From positions 1,724,245 through 1,788,244 of the forward strand of contig NZ_JAOCQF010000001.1 of NCBI RefSeq assembly GCF_025380365.1: a stretch of 64,000 nt of DNA. The letters run 5' to 3'. This document shows positions 63,068 through 64,000 of the stretch, piece by piece. The notes below the pieces were generated by a model. It ran no database searches and was not told where the DNA came from. It was given only the letters and a program-made list of their open reading frames with translations. Position numbers and translations under genes: made by a program. The number at the start of each line of letters is the position of its first letter. Position 1 is the stretch's first letter. This DNA is from Albidovulum sediminis (GTDB lineage: Bacteria > Pseudomonadota > Alphaproteobacteria > Rhodobacterales > Rhodobacteraceae).

Positions 63068-63838
63068 TCAGAGCCCGATGGCGGCCAGGCGGTCCGCGGC
63101 AAGGGTTTCCCAGCGGGCCAGCAGGTCCTCGTTCGGGCAATGGCGCAGGCCAAGCGCGCGCAGCGCCGCGAACCGGGTCGAGCCGGCCAGCCCGAAGGTG
63201 GCCGCGACCCGCGGCCGCCAGTAGGCAAGCGCCGCCTGCGCCGCGTCACGTCCCGCGCCGGTCGCCACGATGCGCTCCAGCCCCTCCAGCCCCAGTTCGG
63301 CATGGCGCGCCTCGCGCGGGGCGATGTCGCGGAACACATCGGCGAGGGGGCCATAGGAAACGCGGGTCAGTTCGGTCATCTGGACGCCTGTCGCGATGCC
63401 CTGCAGCACGTTCATCACCACCGCGTCCACCCAGCCGGCGATCGGGTAGTGGAAGACCGAAAGCCGCATGTCCCCCGCCAGCCGGCTGCTGCCGAGGTCG
63501 GTGTCGCGGGCGACCCGCGCCGCCCAGTCGTGCTGGGACTGGTAGCGGAGGGCATCGGTTCCGAAGGTTTCCATCACCGCAAGGACACGCCCGGCATGGT
63601 CGGCCTTTTCCAGCGTGATACGGCTGGCCGCGATGCGTTCCTTGATGCCCGGCGCGAGGTTGATGGCATCGGCAAAGCCCGCAGAGGCCGCAAGTTCGCT
63701 GTCGACGAAGGTCGCCATCATCTGCATCAGCATGGCGCGGTAGCGGGCCGGGGCGTTTTCGGGCGCGGTCAGGACGCCGCCGCGGGCAAGGTATTCCTCG
63801 ACGTTCATGGCTGCGGTCACGGTGCCCTCATTCGTCAT
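63068..63838 (-). CDS. Ferritin-fold protein of the phenylacetate catabolic (PaaA/PaaC) family
   Basis: The 256-residue protein resembles the ferritin-like PaaA/PaaC family of the phenylacetyl-CoA epoxidase complex. Candidate metal-binding positions include EKADH near residue 65 and EARH near residue 190. The ATG at 63838 overlaps the end of the PaaE-like gene by 11 bp; GTG at 63820 or ATG at 63808 are also possible. Catalytic versus structural subunit cannot be distinguished. The complete paa cluster is not in view. Confidence 0.65.
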   Translation of the reverse strand: MTNEGTVTAAMNVEEYLARGGVLTAPENAPARYRAMLMQMMATFVDSELAASAGFADAINLAPGIKERIAASRITLEKADHAGRVLAVMETFGTDALRYQSQHDWAARVARDTDLGSSRLAGDMRLSVFHYPIAGWVDAVVMNVLQGIATGVQMTELTRVSYGPLADVFRDIAPREARHAELGLEGLERIVATGAGRDAAQAALAYWRPRVAATFGLAGSTRFAALRALGLRHCPNEDLLARWETLAADRLAAIGL

Positions 63839-64000
63839 AGGTGACAACGACACGGTCGCCAAGCGGGACCGCCTGGCACGACAGGACATAGCCCGCGCGC
63901 ACCTCGTAATCCTCGAGCGCGTGGTTGACACGCATCTCCGCCTCGCCCTGCAGTACCTTGCAGCGGCAGGTGGAACAGACCCCGGCCCTGCAGGAATAGG
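63828..64000 (-). CDS. 2Fe-2S ferredoxin end of a PaaE-like reductase (partial)
   Basis: The last 56 residues are visible and contain a plant-type 2Fe-2S motif: C-R-A-G-V-C-S-T-C and a final SCQAVPLGDRVVVTYDE. This is the C-terminal domain of PaaE-type NAD(P)H oxidoreductases, which feed electrons to the phenylacetyl-CoA epoxidase. The flavin and NAD domains are outside the window. The next gene (ferritin-like) overlaps its stop. Confidence 0.8.
   Translation of the reverse strand, partial: YSCRAGVCSTCRCKVLQGEAEMRVNHALEDYEVRAGYVLSCQAVPLGDRVVVTYDE

Overview
The window is one contiguous piece of a high-GC alphaproteobacterial chromosome, almost certainly a facultatively denitrifying member of the Rhodobacteraceae (Rhodobacterales). 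The reasons are a complete cd1-type nir operon with a nirDL fusion as described in Paracoccus, a nirI/nirX regulatory unit, a norCBQDEF operon, an EnuR-controlled ectoine-catabolism cluster organised as in marine Rhodobacterales, and strong GC bias at third codon positions. No phage, insertion sequence or CRISPR array was seen. Layout: (1) 1-2121, the end of a PotABC-like polyamine ABC transporter and a divergent LuxR-type regulator. (2) 2211-4617, an exported copper-handling module (small Cys/His protein, Tat-exported multicopper oxidase, DUF411 protein). (3) 4649-7547, a cobalamin riboswitch controlling the cobalt ECF transporter cbiMNQO. (4) 7571-13335, an aspartate/asparagine module: HTH regulator, Asp/Glu racemase, asparaginase, AGCS symporter and aspartate ammonia-lyase. 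(5) 13372-32229, the denitrification island: nirSECF(DL)GHJN plus a small membrane protein on the minus strand, and divergently nirI-nnrS-nirX and norCBQDEF. Two identical Nnr/Dnr-type boxes sit in the nirS/nirI and norC promoters, and the likely regulator, a cysteine-free Crp/Fnr protein, lies at 32316-33020. (6) 33105-35999, a probable prokaryotic pentameric ligand-gated ion channel, a class II aldolase-like protein and an AEC transporter. (7) 36004-41565, housekeeping genes (MBL hydrolase, TatD hydrolase, holB, tmk, D,D-carboxypeptidase, SPOR-domain lipoprotein), closed by tRNA-Ser(UGA). (8) 42077-55067, ectoine/hydroxyectoine uptake (ehuABCD) and catabolism (eutABC, doeA/eutD, doeB/eutE, doeC/ssd, doeD/atf) with regulators EnuR and an Lrp/AsnC protein. 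(9) 55068-55856, a gene-poor stretch with a likely decayed enolase-superfamily fragment. (10) 55857-62232, an NCS1 permease, a 52-residue membrane protein, a GcvT-type FAD oxidoreductase, an aldehyde dehydrogenase and an XRE-cupin regulator, which look like a catabolic unit for an N-methylated or cyclic nitrogen compound. (11) 62296-64000, a LuxR-type protein, a PaaA/PaaC-like ferritin-fold protein and the 2Fe-2S end of a PaaE-like reductase. How the parts join up: NirS reduces nitrite to NO and NorCB reduces NO to N2O. NirECF(DL)GHJN make and insert heme d1. NirX probably flavinylates NirI, which is needed for nir expression in Paracoccus. Ectoine catabolism ends in L-aspartate, which the aspartase encoded in region 4 could feed into fumarate. 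The genes I consider most worth a second look are the ligand-gated channel homologue next to the NO-responsive regulator, the 52-residue membrane partner of the NCS1 permease, the small membrane protein that ends the nir operon, and the candidate EnuR operators.
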